Source of the DNA: Francisella endosymbiont of Ornithodoros moubata
Lineage (GTDB): Bacteria; Pseudomonadota; Gammaproteobacteria; Francisellales; Francisellaceae
Direction: 5' to 3'
NCBI GenBank assembly: GCA_002095075.2
Contig: LVCE01000002.1
Location: 310,001-374,000, forward strand
Length of the DNA stretch: 64,000 nucleotides
The notes beneath the pieces are model-generated. The model was given only the letters and a program-made list of their open reading frames with translations. It was not told where the DNA came from and ran no database searches. A program made the position numbers and the translations under genes. Positions 63,235-64,000 of this stretch are shown in pieces; positions within the stretch are counted from its first letter, which is position 1; each line of letters begins with the position of its first letter.

Positions 63235-64000
63235 ATGGTGCGTAAATTAAAAAAAACCTGTTTGTTGGTTAGTAGCTTATTAGCTTGTAGTGGTTTAGCT
63301 TCTTCTGAAAATTCTCCTCAAGTTGTTTCACAAGGAGGTCCTCTTGGCGCTACCAGTATTGGTGATCAAACACTAGGTCAGCCAGATCCAAATGCTAGTG
63401 CAGTACCTTCAACAGCACAAGCTACAGGATCAAATCTAAATGATAGAGAACTTTTATTAAAGTTACAGCAACAAGTACAGCAACTTCAAGGACAGTTGCA
63501 GCATCTTAAAGCCCAGGGCAATATTGGTGGTGGATTAGAAAATACATCTAATGGTAGTTCACAGTTTACCACTTATAGTTCAAGGGTTGATGGTAATAAA
63601 AACCCTCGTACGCTTAGCGGAAATGGTGAAAGTAGAGATTTAAGTCAGGCTTTAATTGGTGGTGAGACTTCATCAGATATTATGGAGAATGTCAATGTGA
63701 GTAATTCAATCATCAATCTAGGTGATCAGGCATTAGGAGGTGTATTTAACCAAAAAGGTGGTATTGACGTAGGTGGAGCTCCGGCAATTACAACCCAAGG
63801 TCAGGTTACTTACTTAAGTTCATACTCTGGTAACAACAGTATCCCAATCGGGCAGATTTCTTCTAACCTTTTTGCTTCAACATTATTAGGTCAAAGAGAG
63901 AAATTTGATGATTATTCAGTATTCTTTGGTGGTTTTATTGAAGCAGATGCACAAGCATGGTTTGGTAGTAGCATAACTAGATCTGGAGCAAATTCTCATC
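63235..64000 (+). CDS. fupA: FupA-family iron-utilisation outer-membrane protein (partial)
   Basis: The reading frame from ATG 63235 stays open to the window end (255 codons), so the C-terminus lies outside. It begins MVRKLKKTCLLVSSLLACSG, a signal peptide with LLAC that could be a lipobox or a signal peptidase I site nearby (ASS-E). A short Gln-rich coil (LLLKLQQQVQQLQGQLQHLK) is followed by Gly/Ser/Asn-rich sequence, and the start of a domain (NSIINLGDQALGGVF; YSVFFGGFIEADAQAW). This is the Francisella FupA/B family (DUF3573), involved in ferrous iron and siderophore uptake. It follows maeA as in F. tularensis. Confidence 0.85.
   Translation, partial: MVRKLKKTCLLVSSLLACSGLASSENSPQVVSQGGPLGATSIGDQTLGQPDPNASAVPSTAQATGSNLNDRELLLKLQQQVQQLQGQLQHLKAQGNIGGGLENTSNGSSQFTTYSSRVDGNKNPRTLSGNGESRDLSQALIGGETSSDIMENVNVSNSIINLGDQALGGVFNQKGGIDVGGAPAITTQGQVTYLSSYSGNNSIPIGQISSNLFASTLLGQREKFDDYSVFFGGFIEADAQAWFGSSITRSGANSH

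Overview
The window is AT-rich (clearly under 40% G+C) and looks like a Francisella chromosome. Diagnostic content: a Tul4-type 17-kDa lipoprotein (lpnA) with a paralogue (lpnB), the type IV pilin trio next to an lpxE-type lipid A phosphatase, the fused purC-purD gene inside a folD-purM-purCD-purN-purE-purK cluster, and at the right edge a FupA-family outer-membrane protein after ileS-ribF-malic enzyme. About 30 coding sequences are broken by stops, frameshifts or deletions, far more than I would expect in a free-living Francisella. The LpnA N-terminal part also differs from the F. tularensis sequence as I remember it. I infer a host-restricted lineage such as a tick Francisella-like endosymbiont or F. 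persica; this is inference, no database was searched.

Layout. 1-40: 3' end of a serine tRNA. 100-1570: decayed anion permease and another gene remnant. 1.6-6.9 kb: ubiquinone genes ubiA/ubiC, RNase PH, a prepilin pseudogene and htpX-lemA. 7-14.6 kb: a long dead zone with LysR/oxidoreductase, ArsR/metal P-type ATPase, a C39-like protein and a minor-pilin cluster (PilV-, PilW-, PilX-like), all broken. 14.7-21.4 kb: gpsA, cvpA, broken radA, a PilZ-like protein, dedA, aroC, broken PQ-loop gene, msrB. 21.5-30 kb: sodC, broken sterol-desaturase-like gene, amino acid permease, cupin, broken adhC, aminotransferase, CDF transporter, broken recN. 30.2-33.6 kb: dead vapBC and three pilin genes, of which only the last (pilE1/pilA) is intact. 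33.8-42 kb: lpxE, folD, five purine genes and queH, all intact. 42-49.2 kb: broken yraN, broken oligopeptidase A, lpnA, a truncated IS5-type element, two broken lipoprotein genes, lpnB, broken O-antigen ligase. 49.2-56.2 kb: topA, parA (one stop), parB (late frameshift), broken amidotransferase, SGNH hydrolase, broken HD-domain gene, rlmE. 56.3-64 kb: lipoprotein, lspA-ileS, ribF, malic enzyme, and the start of fupA.

How it fits together. Core metabolism (purine, folate, chorismate, ubiquinone, riboflavin cofactors), translation and envelope maintenance are kept. Surface appendage assembly, sugar-polymer ligation, metal efflux, formaldehyde detoxification, toxin-antitoxin function and parts of recombination and partitioning (radA, recN, parA, parB) are lost or being lost. 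I did not find a convincing previously undescribed system; the most notable signals are the pattern of loss, the unidentified remnants, and single-lesion damage in genes normally kept.
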